Below, piece by piece: positions 43,216 to 50,917 of a DNA stretch of 64,000 nt (the first letter of the stretch is position 1; the number at the start of each line of letters is the position of its first letter). The notes beneath the pieces were generated by a model that worked only from the letters and a program-made list of their open reading frames with translations, ran no database searches and was not told where the DNA came from. The translations under genes and the position numbers were made by a program. Source of the stretch: Trebonia sp963773105 (lineage in GTDB: Bacteria; Actinomycetota; Actinomycetes; Streptosporangiales; Streptosporangiaceae); assembly GCA_963773105.1 (NCBI GenBank), contig CAVZAA010000003.1, forward strand, positions 1,364,001 through 1,428,000, written 5' to 3'.

Positions 43216-45545
43216 GACGCACCGCCTTGGGCCTTGCTGGCGCTGATCAGCGCGGCGTAGTGCCCGCCAAGCGCTACCAGCTCGCGGTGCCGACCGCGCT
43301 CGACGACCTGCCCGCTGGCCAGTACCAGGATCTCGTCGGAGTCGCGGATGGTGGACAGCCGATGGGCGATGATCAGCGTGGCGCACCCGCGTCGCCGCAG
43401 GTTGTCAGTGATGGTGCGCTCCGTCTCGGGGTCAAGCGCTGAGGTTGCCTCGTCGAGCACGAGCAGTGACGGACGGCCGACGAGCGCGCGGGCCAGCTCG
43501 AGGCGCTGCCGCTGGCCGCCGCTGAAGTTCCTGCCGCCCTCCCTGACGCGGCTGTTGACGCCGCCGGGCCTGGCGGTGATCATGTCGAAGACCGCCGCGT
43601 CGCGCAGCGCCGCGACCACCGCGTCGTCGGGCACCGCGTCATCCCACAGCGTCAGGTTGTCCCGGACGGTTCCCTCGAACAGACAGGAATCCTGATCAAC
43701 ATAGGCGACCGAGGAGGCCGCCACGGCGCGAGGCAGTTCCGACCTCGGCCGCCCGTCAAACAACACCTGCCCGGACCAGGGCTCGAACAGGCCGACCACC
43801 AGTCGCCCGACCGTCGATTTGCCGCTTCCCGAGCCGCCGACGACCGCGACGCGGCTGCCCGGCTCGACGGTGAAGGAAAGCTCGCTGATGATCGGCGGCC
43901 CGAGCGGCGTGTAACCGAACGTCACCTTGTCGAGCTGGAGCCGCCCGTCTAGCCTGGCGGCGCCGAGCGGCGGTGCCTGGTCGCGGCTGAAGACCGAGGC
44001 AACGGGGTAGTGCTCCACGTCGGCCAGCCGGTTCAGGTCGGCAGTGATGTCCTGCAGTCGCTCCCCCAGGTTGGTCAGCTGGGTGACCGGCAGGCTCAGC
44101 CCGGACAGCAGCGTCTGGAAGGCGACAAGCATGCCGATGCTGATGGTTCCCTCTACCGCGCGCAGCCCGCCGACCAGAAGCACGAGCCCGCTGTCGCCGG
44201 CTGCGAGCAGCGGCGGCACCACCGTGAGCAGCGCCGTGGGTATCCCGAGGCGCTGCTTGCCGCTGATCACCTTGGCCAGGAACCCGGCCCAGCGGCTGAA
44301 GGCGTCCGGCTCGGCGCCGGTCGCCTTGACCGTCTCGATGAGGCTCAGCGTGTTGAAGGTGGCCGAGGTGAGCTTGCCCCGGTCGGCGCGGAGCGCGGCC
44401 ACGGCGTCCGTGCGGACGCGGGCGACCAAGCGCAGCACCACGATGTTGAGCACCGCCATGCCAACCCCGATGACGCCGAGCACCACGTCGTAGCGGACAA
44501 GCAGGCAGGCATAGAACGTGACCAGGATGAGGCTGACAACCGTGCTTGCCAGGTCGCGCGAGAGGATCTCGGCGACGCTGTCGTTGGCCGAGACCCGCTG
44601 GGCCACCTCGGCGGGCTGACGTTGCATGAAGAAGTCGATAGGCAGCCGCAGCAGATGCCTGAAGAACCGCGCCGTGCTGACCATGCTGGTCCGCAACTCG
44701 ATCCGCAGCAGGTAATAACGCTGCACCGAGGTCAGCACGAAGGTGGCGAGCGCCGTGGCGGCCATCGCGAACAGCAGCGGCCCCAGGTAACCGGGCGACG
44801 AGCCGGATAGCACGCGGTCGATGAAGAAGCCGTAGAACGCCGGTGCGAGCAGGCCGGGCACCACAAGCAAGAGGCTGGCGAGGAGCACGAGGGGCAGCGC
44901 GCGTCCGGTGCGGACGCGTCGGCTCAGCAGTGCCTGGGACAGCCGGGTGGGATGCCCGCCGCGGCGGAAGTCAGGCCCCGGCTCGAAGGTCAAGACCACG
45001 CCGGTGTAGCCGCTGTCGAACTCATCCCAGTCCATCCAGCGTGGGCCGCTGGCCGGGTCATTGATCCTGATGCGCCGCTTCCCCCACCGCCATCGGACCG
45101 TCTCAACCACCAGGAAGTGCTGGAAGGCCCAGAAGATGATGCATGGAAGCGGCATCTCGCGCAGGACCGCCGCCTCGGCTTGCATGCCGCGCGCTGTGAG
45201 CCCGTACTGGCGGGCGGCGGCCACCACGGAGGACGCCTTGGCGCCGTCTCGCGATACGCCGCAGACTGAGCGCAGTTCCTCAAGCGGGACGAACCGGCCG
45301 TAGTAGCCGAGGACCATGGACAGCGCCGCCGCTCCGCACTCCACCGACTCCATCTGGATGACGGTGGGCGTCCGGTGTCGCCGACCAGGCCGCAGCCGGA
45401 TCGGCTGGTGCTCGTAGTACCGGCGGCGGTTCCGTCCACCGCCGGAGCGGCCGGCCGATTCCAGCCGTGCCTTCGGGCGCTGCCACGGCGTGGCCTTCAC
45501 CTGCTCCTCGGCCGGCACCGGAGTCGCTGAGTCAGTCCTTGGCAC
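43212..45545 (-). CDS. NHLP-type export ABC transporter with C39 peptidase domain
   Basis: A 777-residue bifunctional exporter. After a 55-residue basic, disordered N-terminus comes a C39 peptidase: catalytic C70 (QMESVECGAAALS), H143 (FWAFQHFLVVE) and D163 (RINDPASG). A six-helix TMD and an NBD follow: Walker A VGGSGSGKSTV, signature FSGGQRQRLEL and Walker B LLVLDEATSALD. It would cut the precursor after the AAG of the leader and move the core out. The GTG at 45545 lies three bases from the HlyD stop and has GAAGG seven bases upstream. Confidence 0.95.
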   Translation of the reverse strand: MPRTDSATPVPAEEQVKATPWQRPKARLESAGRSGGGRNRRRYYEHQPIRLRPGRRHRTPTVIQMESVECGAAALSMVLGYYGRFVPLEELRSVCGVSRDGAKASSVVAAARQYGLTARGMQAEAAVLREMPLPCIIFWAFQHFLVVETVRWRWGKRRIRINDPASGPRWMDWDEFDSGYTGVVLTFEPGPDFRRGGHPTRLSQALLSRRVRTGRALPLVLLASLLLVVPGLLAPAFYGFFIDRVLSGSSPGYLGPLLFAMAATALATFVLTSVQRYYLLRIELRTSMVSTARFFRHLLRLPIDFFMQRQPAEVAQRVSANDSVAEILSRDLASTVVSLILVTFYACLLVRYDVVLGVIGVGMAVLNIVVLRLVARVRTDAVAALRADRGKLTSATFNTLSLIETVKATGAEPDAFSRWAGFLAKVISGKQRLGIPTALLTVVPPLLAAGDSGLVLLVGGLRAVEGTISIGMLVAFQTLLSGLSLPVTQLTNLGERLQDITADLNRLADVEHYPVASVFSRDQAPPLGAARLDGRLQLDKVTFGYTPLGPPIISELSFTVEPGSRVAVVGGSGSGKSTVGRLVVGLFEPWSGQVLFDGRPRSELPRAVAASSVAYVDQDSCLFEGTVRDNLTLWDDAVPDDAVVAALRDAAVFDMITARPGGVNSRVREGGRNFSGGQRQRLELARALVGRPSLLVLDEATSALDPETERTITDNLRRRGCATLIIAHRLSTIRDSDEILVLASGQVVERGRHRELVALGGHYAALISASKAQGGAS

Positions 45546-45548
45546 GGG

Positions 45549-46358
45549 TTACCTTCCCAGAACGAAGCTGACCGGGGTTTGCGATCCCAGCGTCACCGTC
45601 CCGGTGACGCTGGTCAGCGAGTGCAATGGCATTTGCGGGCCGCCGGTGCTGGTCCAGGCGAACCCTGACGGGCTCCCGGCATTCGGGATGAGATCGACCG
45701 TGACGAGCCATGGCGCGTCGGGTGAGGTGTACCCGGACAGCGCCGGATCCCCGCCGAGGAGGGTGTTCATGGCGGCCGGGTAGAGCGGGTACTGGCTGAC
45801 CGACGCGACGGTCCCCCGCAGCAGCCCGAACTCGGCGGATGGGGCGGACGAGACCGAGATATCGGCCGGCATGCCGGGCGATATCTCGGCGGCGGCGGGC
45901 GCGGGGACGAAAAGTAGGGCTACCATCCGGCCGTTCGAGCCGTCGGTGCGCTCGACGGTGAGCACGGTGGTCCCTGGGCCGACAACCTGTCCGACCCCGG
46001 TGGCGACCGCCACCACCTGTCCCTGGAACGGGCTCACAACAGGCTGCTGTGCCTGGCCTGACCCGATGTCGGCGATGGTCTGCCCGGGGCTGACCCGTGT
46101 TCCCGCCGCGACCAGGATGTCACGGACCACGCCACCGACCGGGCTCTGCACCTCGGAAACGCCCTGCGGGTCGCTGAGCAGGCCGGTCGCGCTGACCGTG
46201 ATCGGCAGCAGGCCGGCGAACACCCAGACTGCGGCGCCCGCCATGATGATCAAGACTACGAAGACGGCGATCCAGCCGCGCGGCGTGGCAAGCATGATCG
46301 GCGTGTCGATCTCGTCGGGTGCCCGCATCCGAAGGAGGGCCTTCAGCCGAAACTCCAT
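45549..46358 (-). CDS. HlyD-family NHLP secretion protein
   Basis: The 269-residue membrane-fusion-like protein has an N-terminal cytosolic stretch, one membrane helix (WIAVFVVLIIMAGAAVWVFAG, near residues 29-49) and then a lipoyl/barrel-sandwich region: GVSEVQSPVGGVVRDILVAAG and VSPFQGQVVAVATGVGQVV are paired lipoyl-like halves. The NHLP secretion protein family (TIGR03794 type) has this plan. Actinobacteria have no outer membrane, so it probably shapes the outer mouth of the exporter. GGAGCTGAC precedes the ATG. Confidence 0.9.
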   Translation of the reverse strand: MEFRLKALLRMRAPDEIDTPIMLATPRGWIAVFVVLIIMAGAAVWVFAGLLPITVSATGLLSDPQGVSEVQSPVGGVVRDILVAAGTRVSPGQTIADIGSGQAQQPVVSPFQGQVVAVATGVGQVVGPGTTVLTVERTDGSNGRMVALLFVPAPAAAEISPGMPADISVSSAPSAEFGLLRGTVASVSQYPLYPAAMNTLLGGDPALSGYTSPDAPWLVTVDLIPNAGSPSGFAWTSTGGPQMPLHSLTSVTGTVTLGSQTPVSFVLGR

Positions 46359-46392
46359 GTCAGCTCCGCTCCAATGCCTGCCAACGTCGCCG

Positions 46393-47817
46393 TCAGCCGT
46401 GTACGCCCGGCAGCCTGATACCGTCTCCTGGCACCTCGGGGCGGCTGCCGATGATCATCTCCCCGACGCTGCCCTGCGCATAGAAGTCAAGCCCGGTGAC
46501 GGCGGCGAAGTCCGCGGCGTCCCCGCCGCCGATCCCGCAGACCGCGAGGCCCATCGCGGTGGCGACCAGGTAGACGGTCTGCATGTAGACCCCGACGTGC
46601 TTGAGCACCAGGCTGTAGCCGATCGTGTCGTACTTCCACATCACCCGCCCGAACCGGGCCGCGATGACAAGCACCAGCTGCGGAGTGCCGGCCATCAGGC
46701 TGGACAGCCGGGTGTCTTCAACCATCCGGGACAGCATCGGCCCCGGCTCGGCGATCCGCTCAAGCCGGTGCTCCGCCGCGCGGTAGTGCCACAGCCCGGC
46801 GGACAGGCCGTCGCACGTGCTCACCAGCGGATAGATCTCCAGCTCATGCCCGGCGCCGCCGGATGGGTAGGGGCGGTCGGCGGCTTCCTGCCCGTCGTTG
46901 GCGATGAACGTGCCCCTGATCCGCGTGGTCCGGTAGAGCAGCTCGCTGAGTTGGTCGACCGTCAGCGGGGCTGAGTCATCGTGCTCGCGGGTGGAGCGGC
47001 GCCGCTCTAGGGCCTTGCTCAGCGGGAGATCGCTGATGGTGCGGGGAACGGTGAGCGCGATCTCCGGTCCGCAGGCAGGCGCAGCAACGGCCGGCAGGGC
47101 GGGGAACCGGGCCGCCATCGGGTATGTGCCGCCGTAGCCCGCGACCAGCTGCGGGCCACGGCTGCGGCTGTGCAGCCACAGGTCGTGGGACGTCCACTGG
47201 GCCTGGGCGGCCGCGTCGCATTCCGTATCATCCTGCGGGCCGCCCGGTGCCAGCAGGCCCGCGTCGGCAAGCAGCGGGAGGATCGCCGCGACCGCTCCGG
47301 CTGGCAGCCCCGGCGCCGCGCAGTCGACCTCAGCCGGCGTCGTCCACTGCGCGAGGAATCCGAGCAGGGAGCCGCACTCGGGGGCGAGCTCGACTTCCGC
47401 ATGAGAGCGCGGTGCCTGCGCGACCAGGTGACCGCCCGCGGCCCTGATCACGGCGAACCTGGACAGCTTGACCGGCTGGCCGGACGGCAGCGGCGCGTTC
47501 CGCGGCAGTCGGCCGCGGCCGACCGGCCGCACCCAGGCGAGCACCCGTCCGCCCGCACGAATCCCGCGCTCCAGCTGGCCGGCTGTTTCCAGCTTGCGCA
47601 GCAGCAGTTGCAGCCTTAGCACGCCAGCGGGACCGTCAGAGGCTAGCACCGAGGCGGTGAGATCCAGTTCTCCCACGTCGCCAGCGGCCAGGCTACGCAG
47701 CGCCGCGCCGATGCCACCGGACCGCGTGCTCGGGTCCACGAGCGAGTCGGCGCGCAGCCGAATTACTGTTTCTGTCAGTTGTTCGGTGTTGGTCTCGAAT
47801 GCGGTGTCGATGGCCAT
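46393..47817 (-). CDS. SagB-type FMN dehydrogenase (azoline oxidase)
   Basis: A 474-residue protein. An N-terminal region with winged-helix character (residues 1-200, LLRKLETAGQLERGIRAGG) is followed by an FMN nitroreductase-like SagB/ThcOx domain: ERRRSTREHDDSAPL (R-R-S-x-R FMN-phosphate contact), YPSGGAGHELEIYPLV, and the closing blocks AMGLAVCGIGGGDAADFA and GEMIIGSRP. It would oxidise thiazolines and oxazolines to thiazoles and oxazoles, acting with the YcaO protein. The ATG at 47817 lies 18 bases from the YcaO stop on the same transcript. The extra N-terminal domain is typical of NHLP/TOMM SagB enzymes and probably binds the leader or partner. Confidence 0.92.
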   Translation of the reverse strand: MAIDTAFETNTEQLTETVIRLRADSLVDPSTRSGGIGAALRSLAAGDVGELDLTASVLASDGPAGVLRLQLLLRKLETAGQLERGIRAGGRVLAWVRPVGRGRLPRNAPLPSGQPVKLSRFAVIRAAGGHLVAQAPRSHAEVELAPECGSLLGFLAQWTTPAEVDCAAPGLPAGAVAAILPLLADAGLLAPGGPQDDTECDAAAQAQWTSHDLWLHSRSRGPQLVAGYGGTYPMAARFPALPAVAAPACGPEIALTVPRTISDLPLSKALERRRSTREHDDSAPLTVDQLSELLYRTTRIRGTFIANDGQEAADRPYPSGGAGHELEIYPLVSTCDGLSAGLWHYRAAEHRLERIAEPGPMLSRMVEDTRLSSLMAGTPQLVLVIAARFGRVMWKYDTIGYSLVLKHVGVYMQTVYLVATAMGLAVCGIGGGDAADFAAVTGLDFYAQGSVGEMIIGSRPEVPGDGIRLPGVHG

Positions 47818-47835
47818 GAGAACCCCAATCAGAAA

Positions 47836-50097
47836 TCAGAAGAAGACGCTGCGCGGGTTGAGTTCGTCTTCCCGCAGCCGGCGGTCCAGCCACCCAAGGC
47901 GGACCGGTACGTCATAGAGCCGGCCGTCCCCAAGACGGCGCCAGAAGTGCCGCATCCCCGGCACCATGACCTTGACGACGTTCAGCTCGATGTCCGGCCG
48001 GGTGTGGCTCAGTACGATGACCTCAAGGCCGACGTCGGCGGCCCGCTCGACGCAGGCGCGCACGACGGCGGCCAGGTCGTTGGCGGGCGGCACGCGGTAG
48101 TCGGCCACGGTCTTGAACGGCTGGCCGGGGGCCGGGCAGAGCCATGGTTCCTCGGCGGTTTTGACCTCCCGCAGCCAGGCGAGGGTGGCAGGGTCGTCTT
48201 CGAGGTAGACGGTTGCCCCGTCCGCATCACGCATTTCGACCCCGGGGAGGGACTGGTTGACCTCGGTGAGCGCCCGGATCGCCGCGACCCGCGGGTCCAG
48301 GTGCGCGCCGAAGCCGATGAGGACGTCCTCGGTCGGATGGCCCTCGCGGTGCGAGACCCCGACCATGACCGGGATGCCGAGGTCCGCGGTGACGTCGAGC
48401 AGCCACAGGCTGCGCCCCATCTTGCTGTAGTGCTCGCGCAGCGTGGAGACGTACGGGTCATTCAGGCTGTCGAGGTCGAACCCGGGCCGGGGAATCCGGT
48501 TGTACCACCACAGCGCGACGGCGTCCCGCTCGACGACCTCGCAGAACCCCTGGAGTATCGCTTCCTCCAGCGTGTTCCCGCTGGCGTTGCCGTTAGAGTC
48601 GCTAAAGCAGATGAAGTGATCGCGCAGGTCAGGGTGGCCGAACCAGGCATAGGCGGCGGGCACCTTGCGCTCCCGGTCGTGCGTCAGCGACCAGGCTGTC
48701 GACCAGTCGACCGGGCAGTTGTCGTCGAACGGCTCGGGGACGATCTGCAGTCTGTTGACCGGGTCCTTGTTCCACTCCTCCCGGCCCGCGAACTGCTCCG
48801 GCGAGAACATGAGCAGCTCACCGGGGTGGACCGCGCTGCCGGGTTCGAGTTCCGCGTAGGCCGCCCGGGTGACGGGCTCGTCACCGCGCCATACGCCGCA
48901 GTACCGCTCGATGGCCTCGCACACCGCGCTGACCCGCGCCTGAAGGTCGGTCCGGCCCTTGCCACCGCTCTGACCGCGCATGTTCTTGCGAAGCATGTCC
49001 AGGTTGTCGGCGACCATCGCGAAGCTGTGCCCCGCGCCGTAGGCGTAGGTGACTCCGTTGTCGTAGGTGTCATAGGTGCGCAGGCTGCTGACCGCGCCGA
49101 GGTACGGGCTGACGTGGTGCTCAAGCCGGGCGAAGGTCTGGCCGGGCACCTGCGTGCGGAAGCCGCCCTCGCTTCGGTAGCCGGACTCCGACGGGCTAAG
49201 CACGATCCGGGCCGGCCGCTTGGCCACCAGCGATGGGTCGCCGCACTCCGGGCACTGCGGCTGGCGGACCAGGGTGTGCTTGACGGTCTCAAGCCCGCGC
49301 AGGTCAAGTGTGATCATCATGCCCTCGAGCACGCTCGGCTGGCCGGCGGTGATCTTCTTGACCTCGCCTGCGAGCAGTCCGGAGAAGACGATGTCCGAAT
49401 GCGGCGCGCGGGCGCGTTCGGGCGCCATCGCGAGAACCGCCGCGCCCCCCTTGCCGCTCAGGTAGTCCTCTACTTGCCTGTTGCCTGCCAGTCGCTGGTG
49501 CAGGCAGTGCCAGCAGCCGGTCCTCCCTGGTATCAGCAGCGGCCCGAGCCAGAGCGTCAGGCCAGTCGGCTTGGCGAGCAGCCAGTTCCGCCCCGAGTGC
49601 AGGAACGCCCTGGATATGGCGGACAGCGCCGGGTCAAGGTAGTCGTCGGTAACGACCACGGTCAGGTCCCCGCTCGCGCTGCCGCCGGACACGTCAAGTC
49701 CTGAGTCGACCAGCGCCCGCATCACCGGCGCGGGATCGGCCCGCCCGACCGACACCACGTTAACGCTGGCGGGCGCGGCCGCCGGCGCCGCTTGCGGTGG
49801 CTCCACGCCCAGCGCATCCCAGAACGCCCGCTCGCCGCCGCCAGGGCCGCCCACACCGTCGGCCAGGACGTGGTAAGCGGCGAACTTCTTGATGGCGCTG
49901 AAGACCATTGCGGCCGACAACTCGCCTGACAGTGCCTGCGCGATCTGCGCGATCGTGTGGCGGCCGTCCAGGTAGGGCAGCACCTTGACGACGCCGGTCC
50001 CCTTGAGTATGTAGTGCTCATCCTCTGAAAGCAGGAAGATTTTCGAGCCGTCAACGATTTCGACAGAAAAATGTGCCTTCAGGCGCGGCCGATCCAT
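47836..50097 (-). CDS. fused TOMM leader-binding/ThiF-like and YcaO cyclodehydratase
   Basis: This 753-residue fusion is the core azoline-forming enzyme. Residues 1-90 form a leader-binding winged helix (RiPP recognition element-like; PRLKAHFSVEIVDGSKIFLL...YLDGRHTIAQIAQALSG). Residues 100-330 are Ocin-ThiF-like with two zinc knuckles CWHC and CPEC. From about 350 the YcaO domain has the ATP/Mg signatures SAVCEAIERYCG, EAILQGFCEVVERDAVAL and IRALTEVNQ, ending NPRSVFF in place of a PxPxP tail. It phosphorylates the amide backbone and cyclises Cys/Ser/Thr. The ATG at 50097 follows GGGAGAG by four bases; an open frame extends to 50277 but is not conserved. Confidence 0.95.
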   Translation of the reverse strand: MDRPRLKAHFSVEIVDGSKIFLLSEDEHYILKGTGVVKVLPYLDGRHTIAQIAQALSGELSAAMVFSAIKKFAAYHVLADGVGGPGGGERAFWDALGVEPPQAAPAAAPASVNVVSVGRADPAPVMRALVDSGLDVSGGSASGDLTVVVTDDYLDPALSAISRAFLHSGRNWLLAKPTGLTLWLGPLLIPGRTGCWHCLHQRLAGNRQVEDYLSGKGGAAVLAMAPERARAPHSDIVFSGLLAGEVKKITAGQPSVLEGMMITLDLRGLETVKHTLVRQPQCPECGDPSLVAKRPARIVLSPSESGYRSEGGFRTQVPGQTFARLEHHVSPYLGAVSSLRTYDTYDNGVTYAYGAGHSFAMVADNLDMLRKNMRGQSGGKGRTDLQARVSAVCEAIERYCGVWRGDEPVTRAAYAELEPGSAVHPGELLMFSPEQFAGREEWNKDPVNRLQIVPEPFDDNCPVDWSTAWSLTHDRERKVPAAYAWFGHPDLRDHFICFSDSNGNASGNTLEEAILQGFCEVVERDAVALWWYNRIPRPGFDLDSLNDPYVSTLREHYSKMGRSLWLLDVTADLGIPVMVGVSHREGHPTEDVLIGFGAHLDPRVAAIRALTEVNQSLPGVEMRDADGATVYLEDDPATLAWLREVKTAEEPWLCPAPGQPFKTVADYRVPPANDLAAVVRACVERAADVGLEVIVLSHTRPDIELNVVKVMVPGMRHFWRRLGDGRLYDVPVRLGWLDRRLREDELNPRSVFF

Positions 50098-50476
50098 GGC
50101 TCTCCCTAGGGGGTCCGCATGCGCTGACAGTTCGCGGCGAATCGTCGCTGAAGCACCCGCCGGTTTCGAGTCTGCAACTGCCCGCGGAACCGCGTAAATC
50201 GGCCAACGTGCGTAATCTTGCCACTGCCAGCGGAAAGCCAGAATACGTATTAGTCGCCAAAATGGCGCACTAGTCACGTTTCAGTACGCACTAGCGCTCG
50301 ACCGGTACGTACGACGCAGGCCTAGATGCGTAACTTGTCGGGCGCAGTTGGACCGCGCGGGGGCTCTGTGGTTTACACTCCTTGCGTAAGCGTCCCGTAC
50401 AGCCCGTGGACACTGGCGTTGGGCCGCACCTCACCACCGACGCCGCGGCGTCCCCGGGCACTGGAGGCTGTGTCAA
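50098..50476. promoter_or_regulatory. promoter region of the YcaO-to-exporter operon
   Basis: About 380 bases with a strong cluster of related motifs. TGCGTAATC (50209-50217) repeats the site in front of the precursor. TGCGTAACTT (50327-50336) and TGCGTAAG (50383-50390) are variants. CAGTACGCACTAG (50282-50294) and GGCGCACTAGT (50264-50274) are inverted or related forms; GTACGTAC lies at 50305-50312. It divides the YcaO operon (minus) from the small 2-TM gene (plus). They are probable regulator sites. Confidence 0.6.
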
Positions 50477-50638
50477 TTGTTTCGGAACCCACGATTCTTG
50501 ATCCCGCTTCTGTTCGGGATTGTGGTCGCCTTCCTCTTTATTTTCGCAAGCGTCACCCTCGCCATGACTGTCACCATCATTGGTGCGATCGTGATCGGCT
50601 TCGGCTTCCTCTTCGTGGCCTTGCGCAGCCGCGTCTAG
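50477..50638 (+). CDS. 53-residue two-helix membrane protein
   Basis: It starts at TTG 50477 with TGGAGG 9-14 bases upstream. The product is MFRNPRFLIPLLFGIVVAFL, then FIFASVTLAM and TVTIIGAIVIGFGFLFVALR, ending SRV. Two long hydrophobic helices with basic ends are clear; codon use is consistent with coding. It sits between the YcaO operon and the LuxR gene. It resembles in size and plan the 61-residue protein at 30602-30787. Immunity or exporter accessory roles are possible; no family is recognised. Confidence 0.55.
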   Translation: MFRNPRFLIPLLFGIVVAFLFIFASVTLAMTVTIIGAIVIGFGFLFVALRSRV

Positions 50639-50669
50639 CTGCTTAGCCGCTTCCCCGCACGATCCCTTA

Positions 50670-50684
50670 GTCGGCATCGCCGAC
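50670..50684. other. short hairpin after the small 2-TM gene
   Basis: GTCGGC-ATC-GCCGAC forms a six-base-pair stem 32 bases past the stop at 50638. No T-run follows, so termination is only possible. The rest of the gap to 50917 shows an A+T-rich tract near 50790-50815 and TATAAA at 50887-50892, a likely -10 of the LuxR gene. Confidence 0.4.
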
Positions 50685-50917
50685 AGCCCCTCGCCCACAC
50701 GTCCCGGCCGAGAGTCGGGTCACGATTCAGCGTGATGCGCCGCATTTAGCGAAGATGCTGGCAATGTTCACGAACGCCACTAGACCAGTTCATATTTATT
50801 TGTTACACCTTTTAGCTAGCGCAACGCCAGGCTGATTACGGAACCTACGGGCATCTGTAAACGTCATGGGTACGCGGCTCAGGGCTCTATAAACCAGGCG
50901 CGCATCGTGGAGGGGCT

